64,000 bases of DNA from Streptomyces violens (GCF_000717745.1 NZ_JOBH01000010.1:310001-374000), one strand, 5' to 3'; shown: positions 1 to 9,311, numbered from the stretch's first letter. Notes: generated from the sequence alone by a model not told the origin. Translations and numbers: made by a program.

Positions 1-771
1 GACCTGCCAGGCCAGCGGTGAGCGGCCGAGCTTCGGGCCGGTCTCGACGCTGTGCTTCGGGGTCGCGGCGGCCTCCCCGTGGCGCGCGCCGCGCCGTGCG
101 AGGACCACCTGCGGAATCCACACGAGCGCGGCCACCGCGGCGAGCAGCCCCCAGGAGACCAGCGAGCCCTGCCAGCTGCCGAGCGCGTTCTCCAGGGGCA
201 CGGAGGTGGCCGCCGAAACGGTTGCGCCGAGGATCATGGCCGTCGAGTACAGCGCGGTCATGGGCGCGGCCCGATCGGGGAAGTCCCGCTTGATCAGGCC
301 GGGCATCAGCACGTTGAGCAGGGCTATGGACGCGCCGACCAGCGCACAGCCGGCGAACAGCGCCACCAGAGGTGGCGCGACGCGTACCACGATGCCGGCG
401 CAGAGCAGCACCAGCGCGCTGAACAGGACGGTCTCGGTACCCCAGCGACCGGCCAGCTTCGGTGCCACGTAGGAGCCGAGCCCCATGAAGACCAGCGGGA
501 TTACGGTCACCAGGCTGCCGGCGGTCGCGTTCAGCCCGAAGTGCTCGCCGATCTCGCCGAGCAGCGGCGAAACACCCGCGAGCGCGGCCCGCATGTTGAG
601 CGACGCGAGGACGATACCGAGGAGGAGCAGTGCCGGATGCGTCCGCAGCCGTCGGCGGGCGGCGGCGAGCTGCGGTGCCGGGGTCAGGTCCTCCTCGGCG
701 TCGATCAGCGGTGCGCCGTCGTGCGACGACGCACCGGCGGTCGGCGGGGCTTCGGGGCTGGTCCCGGGCAT
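1..771 (-). CDS. CynX/NimT-family MFS transporter, N-terminal part
   Basis: The first 257 codons of a major facilitator permease; the gene runs off the left edge. After about 45 polar residues come hydrophobic helices beginning LLLLGIVLASLNMRAALAG, with a short SPLLGEIGEHFGL stretch. This pattern is typical of the CynX/NimT branch, which moves small organic or inorganic anions across the cytoplasmic membrane. The ATG at 771 is preceded on the minus strand by AGGAGAG at good spacing. It lies downstream of the FadR-family gene on the same strand, so the regulator probably controls the transporter. The substrate cannot be read from the sequence. Confidence 0.85.
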   Translation of the reverse strand, partial: MPGTSPEAPPTAGASSHDGAPLIDAEEDLTPAPQLAAARRRLRTHPALLLLGIVLASLNMRAALAGVSPLLGEIGEHFGLNATAGSLVTVIPLVFMGLGSYVAPKLAGRWGTETVLFSALVLLCAGIVVRVAPPLVALFAGCALVGASIALLNVLMPGLIKRDFPDRAAPMTALYSTAMILGATVSAATSVPLENALGSWQGSLVSWGLLAAVAALVWIPQVVLARRGARHGEAAATPKHSVETGPKLGRSPLAWQV

Positions 772-848
772 GGTGGGGTGACTCTCCTGTCGGTAGGTGC
801 GTGCGGTGCGAGTGGGGCGGCGGGGCCTGCGTACGGGCAGTGGGGCGG

Positions 849-907
849 GTACGTCGGGCCGGACGGCTCACCGTCCGGTACGTCGGGCAGTACGGCTCAC
901 CGTCCGG
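849..907. repeat. 29-bp direct repeat with hairpin, spanning a stop codon
   Basis: GTACGTCGGGC occurs at 849 and 878, and ACGGCTCACCGTCCGG at 863 and 892, giving two copies of a 29-bp unit. Each unit contains the stem ACGG-CTCA-CCGT; in the first copy the arms extend to CCGGACGG/CCGTCCGG (859-878). The second copy covers the stop codon of the FadR-family gene. It may terminate that transcript, although there is no T-tract. Confidence 0.6.
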
Positions 908-1607
908 CGAGCAGCGCCTCCACCGCACGTTTCGGCCGGTCCAGCAGCGTGCGGGCGGCCGCCTCCGCGGCGTCCGGGTCGCCCGAGGCGATCGCCTCCA
1001 GGACGGCGTGGTGATCGCCGTGCAGGATCTGCGGCATCTCGCGGTCGCCGAGCCCCGATACCAGCGCCTCGCGCACGGAGCTGCTGAACCATTCGTACGT
1101 GGCGCTCAGCGCGGCGTTGTGCGCGGCGGCGACGACGGCCCGGTGGAAGGCGACGTCGTGGTCGGCGTACAGCTCCAGGCTGTCGGCCAGGGGCTGCCCC
1201 TCGGCGTCCTCCAGCGCGCCCTGTGCGTCCAGCGCGGCCCGCATCCGGTCCAGGTCCTCCGGCTCGTGCCGCAAGGCCGCGAGACGGGCGGCCTCGGCCT
1301 CCAGCGCGATCCGTACTTCGAGGACGTCCCGTACGCCCGACCGCTGCACCCCGCGCATGACGGCGGCCGGGTCGGCGGCCGAGACGACGAACGTGCCCTC
1401 GCCCTGCCGCGACCGCAGCATCCCGGCGTGCACGAGTACGCGCACGGCCTCACGCACGGTGTTCCGCCCCACCTGGAGCTGCTCGGCGAGCGCGTGCTCC
1501 GTGGGAATGCGGTCGCCGACCTTCCACTCCCCGGCGCTGAGCTGCGCCCGGAGCGCGTCGACGACGGTGTCCACCAGTGACTGCCGACCCGCGGCCTGCA
1601 ACGCCAT
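897..1607 (-). CDS. FadR-subfamily GntR transcriptional regulator
   Basis: A 236-residue DNA-binding regulator. Residues about 8-75 form the GntR winged helix (IPTEHALAEQLQVGRNTVREAVRVL is a textbook recognition segment) and about 85-230 form the FCD ligand-binding domain. The FCD carries a Dx3H motif (DVAFH) and further His residues (HGDHHAVL) that in this family bind a metal and help hold a carboxylate effector. The ATG at 1607 follows GAGGAGCGGGG on the minus strand. A strong palindrome sits upstream at 1667-1692 and could be its operator. It is followed after 125 bp by the CynX-type transporter. The effector is unknown. Confidence 0.9.
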   Translation of the reverse strand: MALQAAGRQSLVDTVVDALRAQLSAGEWKVGDRIPTEHALAEQLQVGRNTVREAVRVLVHAGMLRSRQGEGTFVVSAADPAAVMRGVQRSGVRDVLEVRIALEAEAARLAALRHEPEDLDRMRAALDAQGALEDAEGQPLADSLELYADHDVAFHRAVVAAAHNAALSATYEWFSSSVREALVSGLGDREMPQILHGDHHAVLEAIASGDPDAAEAAARTLLDRPKRAVEALLAGR

Positions 1608-1666
1608 CCCCGCTCCTCAGTTCTCAGCCGGTTACCCGGTCATCCTACAACTGGCGCTGCGCGGCA

Positions 1667-1692
1667 GTTGTCCACAGAGCCCTGTGGACAAC
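1667..1692. promoter_or_regulatory. Head-to-head pair of DnaA-box-like 9-mers (11-bp palindrome)
   Basis: GTTGTCCACAG, four bases, then CTGTGGACAAC: a perfect 11-bp inverted repeat. Each arm contains TTGTCCACA, the preferred Streptomyces DnaA box. It lies between the 3' end of the HAD gene and the start of the FadR-family gene, so it could equally be a GntR operator. The sequence alone does not decide between the two. Confidence 0.5.
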
Positions 1693-1715
1693 TCGATGTC
1701 AGGTCGCGGGAAACC

Positions 1716-2543
1716 TCAGGCCGCGAGAAACCGCTCCAGTACCGCCGCGATCCCGTCGTCCTCGTTGGACGTGGTGATCTCGTCGGCGACGGCCTTCAGC
1801 TCTTCGTGCGCGTTGGCCATGGCCACACCGTGGGCGGCCCAGGCGAACATCGGGATGTCGTTCGGCATGTCACCGAAGGCGATGGTGTCCGCGGCCTTGA
1901 CGCCCAGCCTGCGGGCCGCGAGGGAGAGGCCGGTGGCCTTGCTCAGGCCGAGCGGGAGCAGTTCGACTATCCCGGGGCCCGCCATGGTCACGCCGACCAG
2001 GTCGCCGGCCACCTCGCGGGCGGCCGCGGCGAGCGCGTCGTCCGAGAGCTCGGGGTGCTGGATGTAGACCTTGTTGATCGGGTCGGCCCACAGGTCGGCC
2101 GGGTTGTCGATCATGACGTTCGGCAGCGGGCCCTCGTGGACCCGGTAGCCCGGCGCCACCACTACGGCGCCGTCCAGCCCGTCCCGGCTCGCCGCCAGGT
2201 ACAGCGGGCCGACCTCCGCCTCGATCTTGGCGACCGCCAGCCCGGCCAGCTGGCGGTCCAGCGTCACCGAGGTCAGCAGCCGGTTCTCGCCCGCGTGGTA
2301 GACCTGCGCCCCCTGCCCGCACACCGCGAGGCCCTGGTAGTCCAGGTCGGTCAGTATGTGCCGGGTCCAGGGGACCGCACGGCCGGTGACGACGATGTGC
2401 GCCGCGCCCGCCGCGGTGACCGCGGCGAGCGCCTCTCGGGTGCGCGCCGAGACGGTGTCGTCGGGACGCAGCAGCGTGCCGTCGAGGTCCGTCGCGACGA
2501 GCTTGTACGGGAAGGGGGAGGCCGGGGCGGGGGTGAGGGTCAC
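1716..2543 (-). CDS. Cof-type HAD-superfamily hydrolase
   Basis: A 275-residue cytosolic phosphatase of the Cof/YbjI type (HAD subclass IIB). Motif I is DLDGTLL near residue 16, with the nucleophile Asp and general acid Asp; motif II is VVTGRAV; motif III uses the Lys of LSKATGL; motif IV is [12 protein letters not shown]. Such enzymes dephosphorylate sugar phosphates or flavin and pyridoxal phosphates; the substrate cannot be assigned. I chose the GTG at 2543 because it overlaps the serS stop (GTGA), implying translational coupling with serS. A longer reading upstream would run inside serS in another frame and is not credible. Confidence 0.88.
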   Translation of the reverse strand: MTLTPAPASPFPYKLVATDLDGTLLRPDDTVSARTREALAAVTAAGAAHIVVTGRAVPWTRHILTDLDYQGLAVCGQGAQVYHAGENRLLTSVTLDRQLAGLAVAKIEAEVGPLYLAASRDGLDGAVVVAPGYRVHEGPLPNVMIDNPADLWADPINKVYIQHPELSDDALAAAAREVAGDLVGVTMAGPGIVELLPLGLSKATGLSLAARRLGVKAADTIAFGDMPNDIPMFAWAAHGVAMANAHEELKAVADEITTSNEDDGIAAVLERFLAA

Positions 2544-3817
2544 TTGGAGACGGGCTCCAGGACCTCGCGGCCGCCCAGGTACGGACGCAGCATCTCGGGG
2601 ACGCGCACCGAGCCGTCCGCGAGCTGGTGGTTCTCGAAGATCGCCACGATCGTGCGCGGGACGGCGCACAGCGTGCCGTTCAGCGTGGCCAGCGGCTGCA
2701 CCTTCTTGCCGTCGCGCATCCGGACGGACAGGCGACGGGCCTGGAACTCGTCGCAGTTCGAGGCGGAGGTCAGCTCGCGGTACTTGCCCTGGGTCGGGAT
2801 CCACGCCTCGCAGTCGAACTTGCGGGAGGCGGAGGAGCCCAGGTCACCGGTGGCGACGTCGATCACCTGGAAGGGCAGCTCCAGGCCGGTCAGCCACTGC
2901 TTCTCCCAGTCCAGGAGCCGCTTGTGCTCGTTCTCCGCGTCGTCCGGCGCGACGTACGAGAACATCTCGACCTTGTCGAACTGATGCACGCGGAAGATGC
3001 CGCGGGTGTCCTTGCCGTACGTGCCGGCCTCGCGGCGGAAGCACGGCGAGAAGCCGGCGTACCGCAGCGGCAGCTTGGCCGCGTCGACGATCTCGTCCAT
3101 GTGGTACGCGGCGAGCGGGACCTCGGAGGTGCCGACCAGGTAGTAGTCGTCCTTCTCCAGGTGGTACACGTTCTCCGCGGCCTGGCCGAGGAAGCCGGTG
3201 CCCTCCATGGCGCGCGGGCGGACCAGCGCGGGGGTCAGCATCGGCGTGAAGCCGGCCTCGGTGGCCTGCGCGATCGCGGCGTTGACCAGCGCGAGCTCCA
3301 GGAGCGCGCCGATGCCCGTCAGGTAGTAGAAGCGCGAGCCGGACACCTTGGCGCCGCGCTCGACGTCGATCGCGCCGAGCAGCTCGCCGATCTCCAGGTG
3401 GTCCTTGGGCTCGAAGCCCTCGGCGCCGAAGTCGCGGATCGTGCCGTGCGTCTCCAGGACCGTGAAGTCCTCCTCGCCGCCGACGGGGACGTCGGGGTGG
3501 ACGAGATTGCCCAGCTTCAGGAGCAGCGCCTGGGTCTCTTCCTTGGCCTCGTCCTGGGCGGCGTCGGCGGCCTTGACGGCGGCGGAGAGCTCGCCGGCCT
3601 TCTTCAGCAGCTCGGCCTTCTCGTCGCCGGTGGCCTTGGGGATGAGCTTGCCGAGCGACTTCTGCTCGGCGCGCAGCTCGTCGAAGCGGACGCTGGAGGT
3701 CCTGCGCCGCTCGTCGGCGGAGAGGAGCGCGTCGACGAGCGCGACGTCCTCTCCACGGGCGCGCTGGGACGCGCGCACACGGTCGGGGTCCTCACGGAGC
3801 AGGCGAAGGTCAATCAC
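2540..3817 (-). CDS. serS: Seryl-tRNA synthetase
   Basis: Charges tRNA-Ser with serine in the cytoplasm. It has 425 residues, the normal length. Residues 1-105 form the long antiparallel coiled-coil arm (rich in Glu, Lys, Ala) that grips the extra arm of tRNA-Ser. The class II core follows, with motif 2 [16 protein letters not shown] and motif 3 ending in [18 protein letters not shown]. The start is GTG at 3817. A TAGCCT hexamer lies 6 nt upstream on the minus strand with no Shine-Dalgarno, so the message is probably leaderless. The downstream HAD gene overlaps it by four bases. Two tRNA-Ser genes, its substrates, lie elsewhere in the window. Confidence 0.97.
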   Translation of the reverse strand: MIDLRLLREDPDRVRASQRARGEDVALVDALLSADERRRTSSVRFDELRAEQKSLGKLIPKATGDEKAELLKKAGELSAAVKAADAAQDEAKEETQALLLKLGNLVHPDVPVGGEEDFTVLETHGTIRDFGAEGFEPKDHLEIGELLGAIDVERGAKVSGSRFYYLTGIGALLELALVNAAIAQATEAGFTPMLTPALVRPRAMEGTGFLGQAAENVYHLEKDDYYLVGTSEVPLAAYHMDEIVDAAKLPLRYAGFSPCFRREAGTYGKDTRGIFRVHQFDKVEMFSYVAPDDAENEHKRLLDWEKQWLTGLELPFQVIDVATGDLGSSASRKFDCEAWIPTQGKYRELTSASNCDEFQARRLSVRMRDGKKVQPLATLNGTLCAVPRTIVAIFENHQLADGSVRVPEMLRPYLGGREVLEPVSK

Positions 3818-4084
3818 CCCACCAGGCTACCGGGGCCGGACCGGGGCGCTCGACGCGATATTCCCCTGCGGGGCAATTTGTCCGGTTTAGAGTTGTTTCT
3901 GTGATGTTCTGAGAACGCGGGGAATTGCGGGAAAGAATTCCCGCGGAGTGCCGGTCGTGAGTGCCGTTCGTTGTTGTCGGGGGAGTGGCGCGGGGGTGTT
4001 TCCGGGGTGTTCCGAGGGTGTCCGTGACGCGTCGGGCGGGCGTACTCGAGCGGCGTCCGGGCCTGCCCGAGCGGGGAGTTGGCG

Positions 4085-4445
4085 GGCTGTGCACAGCCAC
4101 TTGTCCACAGCTCCGGCTCGCTTGCAAAAGTTATCCACAGGCTGTGCGTTGCCGCTGTGGAAGTCGGAAAGCGCAGGTCCGTTTCATGAATCCCCGGCGA
4201 AGAAATCCTTGCTGAAACCCCGTTCGGGTACTCTTTCGTGTGGGATTTCCTCGCCCTAAAGGATTGTTCCCGGGAATTATGCTGACGGGCCCCATGGTGG
4301 GCGGCTGTGCGTACCTGTGGACGGGTGTGGGGTCGGTAGGGCGATTTGTCGACTGTGCGACGCCCCGGAATCGACTTGTCCCCAGGTCGAGAACCGCGCC
4401 TGTGGATAACTCTGTGGACAGGGTTGTGGGCAACCTGGGGACAAC
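4085..4445. promoter_or_regulatory. Cluster of DnaA boxes between serS and pheA
   Basis: The 640-bp gap between divergent-looking ends (3818-4459) holds no gene I can support but is dense in DnaA-box sequences. Consensus-type 9-mers: TTGTCCACA 4101-4109, TTATCCACA 4131-4139, and on the other strand TGTGGACGG 4316-4324, TGTGGATAA 4401-4409 and TGTGGACAG 4413-4421. One-mismatch copies: TTGTCCCCA 4376-4384, TGTGGGCAA 4425-4433, TGGGGACAA 4436-4444. A GGCTGTG/CACAGCC palindrome sits at 4085-4098. In Streptomyces the consensus is roughly (T/C)(T/C)(A/G)TCCACA. A DnaA-titrating cluster near oriC has been described in S. coelicolor; whether this is the same locus I cannot tell. The left part also contains the serS promoter. 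Confidence 0.7.
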
Positions 4446-4459
4446 TGCGCGTGGCCCGG

Positions 4460-5386
4460 TCAGGCCCGCCCGTCCAGGCATCGGGTCAGCCAGTCCGTCG
4501 CCGCCATGAAGGCGTCGTCGGCGGTCTCCGGGCGGACCTCGGCGGTGACTTCGTCCGCACGCGGGTACGAGCCGAGGAAGCGCACGTCCCGGCAGATCCG
4601 CTTCAGCCCCATCAGCACCTCGCCCACCCGCCGGTCGGTGATGTGCCCCTCGCAGTCCACGGAGAAGCAGTACTGGCCGATGCCCTCGCCGGTCGGCCGG
4701 GACTCGATCCGCATCATGCTGACCCCGCGGCTGGCGAACTCCTGCAGCAGCTCCAGCAGCGCACCGGGGTGGTTCTCGCGCAGCCACAGCACGACCGAGG
4801 TCTTGTCGGCGCCCGTACGGGCCGCCGGCCGCGCGGGCTTGCCCACCAGGACGAACCGGGTCGCCGCGTTCTGCGCGTCGTGGATGTCCGTGACCAGCGG
4901 TTCGAGGCCGTACGTGGCCGCCGCGAACTCGCCCGCGAACGCCGCGTCGTACCGGCCCTCCTGCACCAGCCGCGCGCCGTCCGCGTTGGACGCCGCCGAC
5001 TCCCACACCGACTCCGGCAGGTGCGCGCCGAGCCACTTGCGCACCTGGGCCTGGGCCGCGGGGTGCCCGGTCACGGTCTTCACGTCCGAGAGCGTCGTAC
5101 CGGGCCGGGCCAGCAGCGCGAAGGCGATCGGCAGCAGCACCTCGCGGTAGATCATCAGGTGCCCGCCGGCGGCCAGTTCGTCGAGGGTGGTGGTGATGCC
5201 GCCCTCGACGGAGTTCTCGATCGGCACCAGCGCGCCGGCCGCCTCGCCCGCGCGGACGGCGTCCAGCGCGGCGGGCACGGACACCATCGGCACCAGCTCG
5301 CGGGTCGCCGCCTCGGGCAGTGTGCGCAGGGCGGCCTCGGTGAAGGTGCCCGCGGGTCCGAGGTACGTATAGCGGCTGGCCGACAT
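4460..5386 (-). CDS. pheA: Prephenate dehydratase
   Basis: Converts prephenate to phenylpyruvate in phenylalanine synthesis. It has 308 residues and is monofunctional, with no chorismate mutase domain. Residues 5-185 are the periplasmic-binding-like catalytic domain (YLGPAGTF at the start, PIENSVEGG, and the catalytic Thr in ATRFVLVG). Residues about 195-285 are the ACT domain with the Phe-binding ESRPTGE motif, so feedback inhibition by phenylalanine is expected. The ATG at 5386 has a strong AGAAGGAG upstream, and TACCGT in the 5387-5460 region is a plausible -10. The DnaA-box cluster lies just downstream. Confidence 0.96.
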   Translation of the reverse strand: MSASRYTYLGPAGTFTEAALRTLPEAATRELVPMVSVPAALDAVRAGEAAGALVPIENSVEGGITTTLDELAAGGHLMIYREVLLPIAFALLARPGTTLSDVKTVTGHPAAQAQVRKWLGAHLPESVWESAASNADGARLVQEGRYDAAFAGEFAAATYGLEPLVTDIHDAQNAATRFVLVGKPARPAARTGADKTSVVLWLRENHPGALLELLQEFASRGVSMMRIESRPTGEGIGQYCFSVDCEGHITDRRVGEVLMGLKRICRDVRFLGSYPRADEVTAEVRPETADDAFMAATDWLTRCLDGRA

Positions 5387-5537
5387 CCGTGCACTCCTTC
5401 TCCGGGCTTCGCTGCTGTCCCGGGGGCTGGGGAACCTTTACGGTACTCGCCCCCCGAGAGGCCGACCGCCGCCACCGGCGATCTCCCGCCGACGCCCGCT
5501 CACCCGCCTCCCGAGCGCCGACCGTCGCAGCTCCCGC

Positions 5538-6851
5538 TCACCCCTCCAGCAGCGTCTGCCCCACATACCCCGACGGCTCCAGCGCCGGTACCGCGTACAG
5601 GCCGCTCGCCTCGTGGCGGAGGAACGGCGAGAGCGCGTCCCCCCTGTCCAGCTTGCGCTGGATCTGGGTGAAGGCGCGCAGCGGGTCGGCCTGCCAGGCC
5701 ATGAAGAGCAGCCCGGCGTCCGGGGCGCCGTCGTCGCGGAAGCCGTCGTGGTACGAGAACGGGCGGCGCAGCATCGCGGCACCCTGGTTGGACTCGGGCG
5801 CGGCAATACGGGCGTGCGCGTCGGCCGGGATCACGGGGAAGCCGTCCGGCCCGTTCTTGGTGAGGTCCATCGGGGTGTGCTCGTCGCCGCCGGTCAGCGG
5901 CGCCCCGTCGGACTTGCGGCGGCCGATGACCTTCTCCTGCTCGGCGCGGGACTTCTTCTCCCAGTCGTCCAGCAGCATCCGGATGCGGCGCACGACCACG
6001 TACGAGCCGCCGCGCATCCACTGCTGGTCCGTGTCGCGCCCGACGAAGATCCGCTTGTCGAAGTCCGGGTCCGACGGCTTGGGATTGTTCGTGCCGTCGA
6101 TCTGGCCCATGAGGTTGCGCGTGGTCATCCGGTGCGCCGTGGCGCCGGGGCTGCGGTTGAAGCCGTTCATCTGCCAGCGCAGCCGCGCGGTGTCGCCCGC
6201 CTCCTTCTGGAGCGTACGCAGCGCGTGGAAGGCGACCAGCGCGTCATCGGCGCCGATCTGGACCCACAGGTCACCGTTGCTGCGCTTCGGGTCGAGCGCG
6301 TCGGCCGAGAAGTGCGGCAGCGGGTCGAGCTGCAGCGGGCGGCGCGCGGTCAGCCCGGTACGGCCGAAGAAGCTGTGGCCGAAGCCGAAGGTGACGCTGA
6401 GCGAGGCGGGGCCGGCGTCCAGCGCCACGCCGGTGTCGTCGGCGGGCACCTCCCCGGCCATCAGCTTCTCGGCCAGCGCCGACCAGCGGCGCATCAGGGC
6501 GGCCGCCGCCTTGCGCCCGGCGCCCGGCGCCAGGTCGAAGGCGACGAGGTGGCAGCGGGCCTGCATCGGGGTGGTGATGCCGGCCTGCGGCGTACGGCGG
6601 TCGGCGCGGAAGGCGACCTCGGTGGCGCCGAGCGTACTGAGCGCGGGCACGTCGTCCTGCGCCGCGGAGACGCCGAACGCGCCGCCCGCACCGCCGACGA
6701 CGAGCCCGGCCGCGCCGGCGGCGCCGACGGTGCCGAGGAGGCGGCGGCGGGAGATCTCCATCGGGGGAGTGGAGTCGCTGCCGGTGGTTTCACGTGAAAC
6801 ACGGTCCGACCGGGCTGCCGTGCTGGTGTTTCTGGACGCGTTCTCGGTCAT
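5538..6851 (-). CDS. dtpA: Tat-exported DyP-type haem peroxidase (DtpA/EfeB-like)
   Basis: A 437-residue dye-decolourising peroxidase exported folded by the Tat pathway: twin arginines in SRRRLLG near residue 35, then a hydrophobic stretch ending near AFGVSAAQ. Haem-pocket signatures are GQIDGT (GxxDG, catalytic Asp), RGGSYVVVRRIRM, the proximal His in ADAHARIAAP, and MLRRPFSYHDG with the catalytic Arg. In S. lividans the same gene order is known, and DtpA there supports maturation of the copper oxidase GlxA. The ATG shares one base with the stop of the upstream copCD gene (TGATG), so the two are coupled. The frame stays open far upstream, but that is copCD in another frame. Confidence 0.93.
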   Translation of the reverse strand: MTENASRNTSTAARSDRVSRETTGSDSTPPMEISRRRLLGTVGAAGAAGLVVGGAGGAFGVSAAQDDVPALSTLGATEVAFRADRRTPQAGITTPMQARCHLVAFDLAPGAGRKAAAALMRRWSALAEKLMAGEVPADDTGVALDAGPASLSVTFGFGHSFFGRTGLTARRPLQLDPLPHFSADALDPKRSNGDLWVQIGADDALVAFHALRTLQKEAGDTARLRWQMNGFNRSPGATAHRMTTRNLMGQIDGTNNPKPSDPDFDKRIFVGRDTDQQWMRGGSYVVVRRIRMLLDDWEKKSRAEQEKVIGRRKSDGAPLTGGDEHTPMDLTKNGPDGFPVIPADAHARIAAPESNQGAAMLRRPFSYHDGFRDDGAPDAGLLFMAWQADPLRAFTQIQRKLDRGDALSPFLRHEASGLYAVPALEPSGYVGQTLLEG

Positions 6852-8839
6852 CAGCTGATCTTCACGTTCCTGGTCTCGGTCACCTGATCGATGTCGGAGG
6901 TGCGGACTACAAGGGAGAGCTGCCAGCTGCCCGCCGCAGGCAGCTGGACGTTCCGCGCAGTCCAGTGTCCGGTACCGGTGCGCTTCAGCGCGGCCGGGAG
7001 CGGGCCGAGGTTCTTCGCCTTGGAGGTGAAGGACACCCGTACCTCGGGAACGTCCCGCGCGGTGCCGTCCGGGCTGGAGATCCGCAGGTGCAGATCGTTG
7101 GGCTGGCCGCTGCGCGCCGGGTCGAGGTCGAGCCGCGCGGTGCCCTTGCCCTTCGGGCCCAGCGTGTCGAACGGGATGGTCACGGAGACCGGCCGGGCGG
7201 CCGCGGCGAACTGACCCGAGTCCTTCACCGCCTGCTCCGTACGGGCCGGTTCCGTGGTGGTCAGGACGGTGGTCACGGCCAGCAGGACGACGGCGACGCA
7301 GCTCTCGGCGAGGACGGAGCGGCGCAGCCCGTACCGCACCGGATCGGCGTCCCGGACGCGTTTGCGCCGCGCGTCGGCTACGGCGGCCCGCTGCCGGGCG
7401 AGCTGCGCGGCGCGCTCGGGGGAGTGCGCTGCGTCGGCCGTCTCCTCGGTGGCCGTCTCCTCGGCGGCGGAGGACACCGGTACCGGTTCGGGCGCGCCCT
7501 CCCGCGTACCTTCCTGGGCGGGCACGGCACCCGCAACCGAGCCGCCCAGCCGCCCCGTCCACCGCCGCGACACCCCCGCGACACCGACGAGCACGGCGAC
7601 CAGACCGACCTTGAGCAGCAGGAGCTGCCCGTACGAGGTGTCGGTCAGGGCACGCCAGCTCCCGACCTGGCGCCAGGACTGGTAGACGCCGGTGGCGACC
7701 AGGACGAGTACGGCCCCGAAGGCGACCTTGGAGAAGCGGCGGACGGCCGCCCCGGAGACGGCGGCCGGGTCGCGGTAGAGGGTGACCAGCAGGGCGGTCA
7801 GGCCGCCGAGCCAGCCGGCCACGGCCAGCAGGTGCACCACGTCGACGGGCATCGCGACGGCGGTCTGCAGGCCCGTGGAGGCGTGCTCGGCCATCGCCCA
7901 CGTAGCGGCGAGGCCCGCCGCGACGACCGACCCGCCGACGCCCAGCCCGAAGGCGAGGTCCTTGCGGCGCTTGTCGTCGCCCTGCTCGCCGGCCCGGGCG
8001 TACGCGCCGAAGAGGACGGCCATGAAGAGGGCGGCCGCGGCGAGCAGCAGCAGCCGGGAGACCAGCGCCCCGCCGGGCTTGGTCCCCAGTACCTCCTTGA
8101 GACCGCCGAGGTCGAAGGCGTCGGCGAGATCGCCGGACCCCGTGTACGGGGCGCGCAGCAGGAGCAGCACGATCGTGGCAGCGGTGAGCGTCGCCCAACT
8201 CAGGACGACCAGCCGCTGCACCGGACGGCTGCGTGCCGCTTCGGGACGGCAGGCCAGTACGAAGCACGCACCGCCCACGAGCAGCGCGAACGCCGCGTAC
8301 GCCACGTACCGCGCGATCCCGTACAGCGCGCCGACCAGCCCGCCCCCGGCCTCCTGCTGGGGCACCACGGCGGCGGACTTCGAGGGCGCGCCGACGGAGA
8401 AGGTGAACGCGCCCGAGACCGGGTGGCTGTCGGCGGAGACGGCCTGCCAGGCGACGGTGTAGGTGCCGTCGGGGAGGCCGGGCGGCAGCCCCGTGCCGTA
8501 CTTGACGGTGTTGCCGCTGCACAGGTCGAGCAGCTTGCCGCGGTCGACGCGCTTGCCCTTGGGGTCCAGTACGCGGATGGAGTCGTCGCCCATCGCGACG
8601 CCTTCGGAGAAGGAGAGCGTGACCTGCGGGGGCGCCTTCTGCACCACCGCTCCCTGCGCCGGTGAGCTGCCGGTCAGCGCGGCGTGCGCGGACGCCGGCG
8701 CGGCGCCGCCCAGCAGGACGCCGAGCAGCGCGGCGGCGAGTACCAGCAGGCGCAGGGCGGCAGTCCGGGCCGGGGGCGCGGCGCGGCGGCCGCGGTACGG
8801 CACGGAGCGCCGGCCGGCGCGGGGAACGGTGAGCGGCAT
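6851..8839 (-). CDS. CopC-CopD fusion copper-handling membrane protein
   Basis: A 662-residue membrane protein. A signal sequence ends at ASAHAALTG, so the mature protein starts with His, as CopC copper sites do. The CopC beta-sandwich covers about residues 50-150 and ends in SADSHPVSGAFTFSVG. The CopD region follows with about eight helices (150-430), then a cytoplasmic Arg/Glu-rich loop, another helix near 530, and a C-terminal beta domain (about 555-662) resembling YtkA-like modules. The family binds copper outside the cell and moves it across the membrane. It lies between dtpA (1-base overlap) and ecuC (13-bp gap). Confidence 0.92.
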   Translation of the reverse strand: MPLTVPRAGRRSVPYRGRRAAPPARTAALRLLVLAAALLGVLLGGAAPASAHAALTGSSPAQGAVVQKAPPQVTLSFSEGVAMGDDSIRVLDPKGKRVDRGKLLDLCSGNTVKYGTGLPPGLPDGTYTVAWQAVSADSHPVSGAFTFSVGAPSKSAAVVPQQEAGGGLVGALYGIARYVAYAAFALLVGGACFVLACRPEAARSRPVQRLVVLSWATLTAATIVLLLLRAPYTGSGDLADAFDLGGLKEVLGTKPGGALVSRLLLLAAAALFMAVLFGAYARAGEQGDDKRRKDLAFGLGVGGSVVAAGLAATWAMAEHASTGLQTAVAMPVDVVHLLAVAGWLGGLTALLVTLYRDPAAVSGAAVRRFSKVAFGAVLVLVATGVYQSWRQVGSWRALTDTSYGQLLLLKVGLVAVLVGVAGVSRRWTGRLGGSVAGAVPAQEGTREGAPEPVPVSSAAEETATEETADAAHSPERAAQLARQRAAVADARRKRVRDADPVRYGLRRSVLAESCVAVVLLAVTTVLTTTEPARTEQAVKDSGQFAAAARPVSVTIPFDTLGPKGKGTARLDLDPARSGQPNDLHLRISSPDGTARDVPEVRVSFTSKAKNLGPLPAALKRTGTGHWTARNVQLPAAGSWQLSLVVRTSDIDQVTETRNVKIS

Positions 8840-8852
8840 GGCGGTTCTCCCC

Positions 8853-9311
8853 CTACTGGTGCCCGGCGTGCTGCGGGTCGTAGTTGGTGGCCTTGACGGG
8901 CAGTACGGCCTTGATCGGCTTCGCCTTGCCGAAGTGCAGCTCGACGGAGACCTTGTCGCCGTTCTCGGGCTTCTTCTTCAGCGCCATGAACATCAGGTGG
9001 TTGCCGCCGCGGGAGAGCTTCAGCTCGCCGTGCGCGGGGATGTTCAGGGACTTGACCTGCTCCATCTTGGCGCCGACGGTCCGGTGGATCGTCACGTCGT
9101 CGGAGACGTCGCTGGTGACGGAGGTCAGCTTGTCGGCGGTGTCCCCGGAGTTCTTGATGACGAGGAAGCCGCCGGCCATGTCCTTCATGACGGGCTGCGG
9201 CATGTACGCGCCGGAGACCTTCAGCTCGGGCGCGCTGTCCCCGCCGCATCCGGCGAGGGCGAGTCCGGCGGTGGCGGCGAGCGCGGCGGCGAATGCGGTA
9301 CGGCGGTTCAC
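8853..9311 (-). CDS. ecuC: PCu(A)C-type extracellular copper chaperone (ECuC-like lipoprotein)
   Basis: A 152-residue exported lipoprotein: signal peptide followed by the lipobox LAGC near residue 21. The remainder is a single PCu(A)C cupredoxin-like domain with the Met/His copper ligands in VTIHRTVGAKMEQ and GGNHLMFM. These chaperones hold Cu(I) at the outer face and pass it to Sco or to cytochrome oxidase. In S. lividans the equivalent ECuC works with the Sco protein encoded by the adjacent gene. The ATG overlaps the stop of the upstream sco gene by four bases (ATGA), showing one transcript. Confidence 0.93.
   Translation of the reverse strand: MNRRTAFAAALAATAGLALAGCGGDSAPELKVSGAYMPQPVMKDMAGGFLVIKNSGDTADKLTSVTSDVSDDVTIHRTVGAKMEQVKSLNIPAHGELKLSRGGNHLMFMALKKKPENGDKVSVELHFGKAKPIKAVLPVKATNYDPQHAGHQ

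Noticed and set aside
4085..4445. Replication origin (oriC)
   Set aside because: DnaA boxes are present, but there are no dnaA/dnaN neighbours and no AT-rich unwinding element, and Streptomyces oriC has many more boxes.
6852..8522. Upstream extension of the DyP frame through the copCD gene
   Set aside because: The region has clear CopC/CopD coding in another frame, and the Tat signal fixes the DyP start at 6851.
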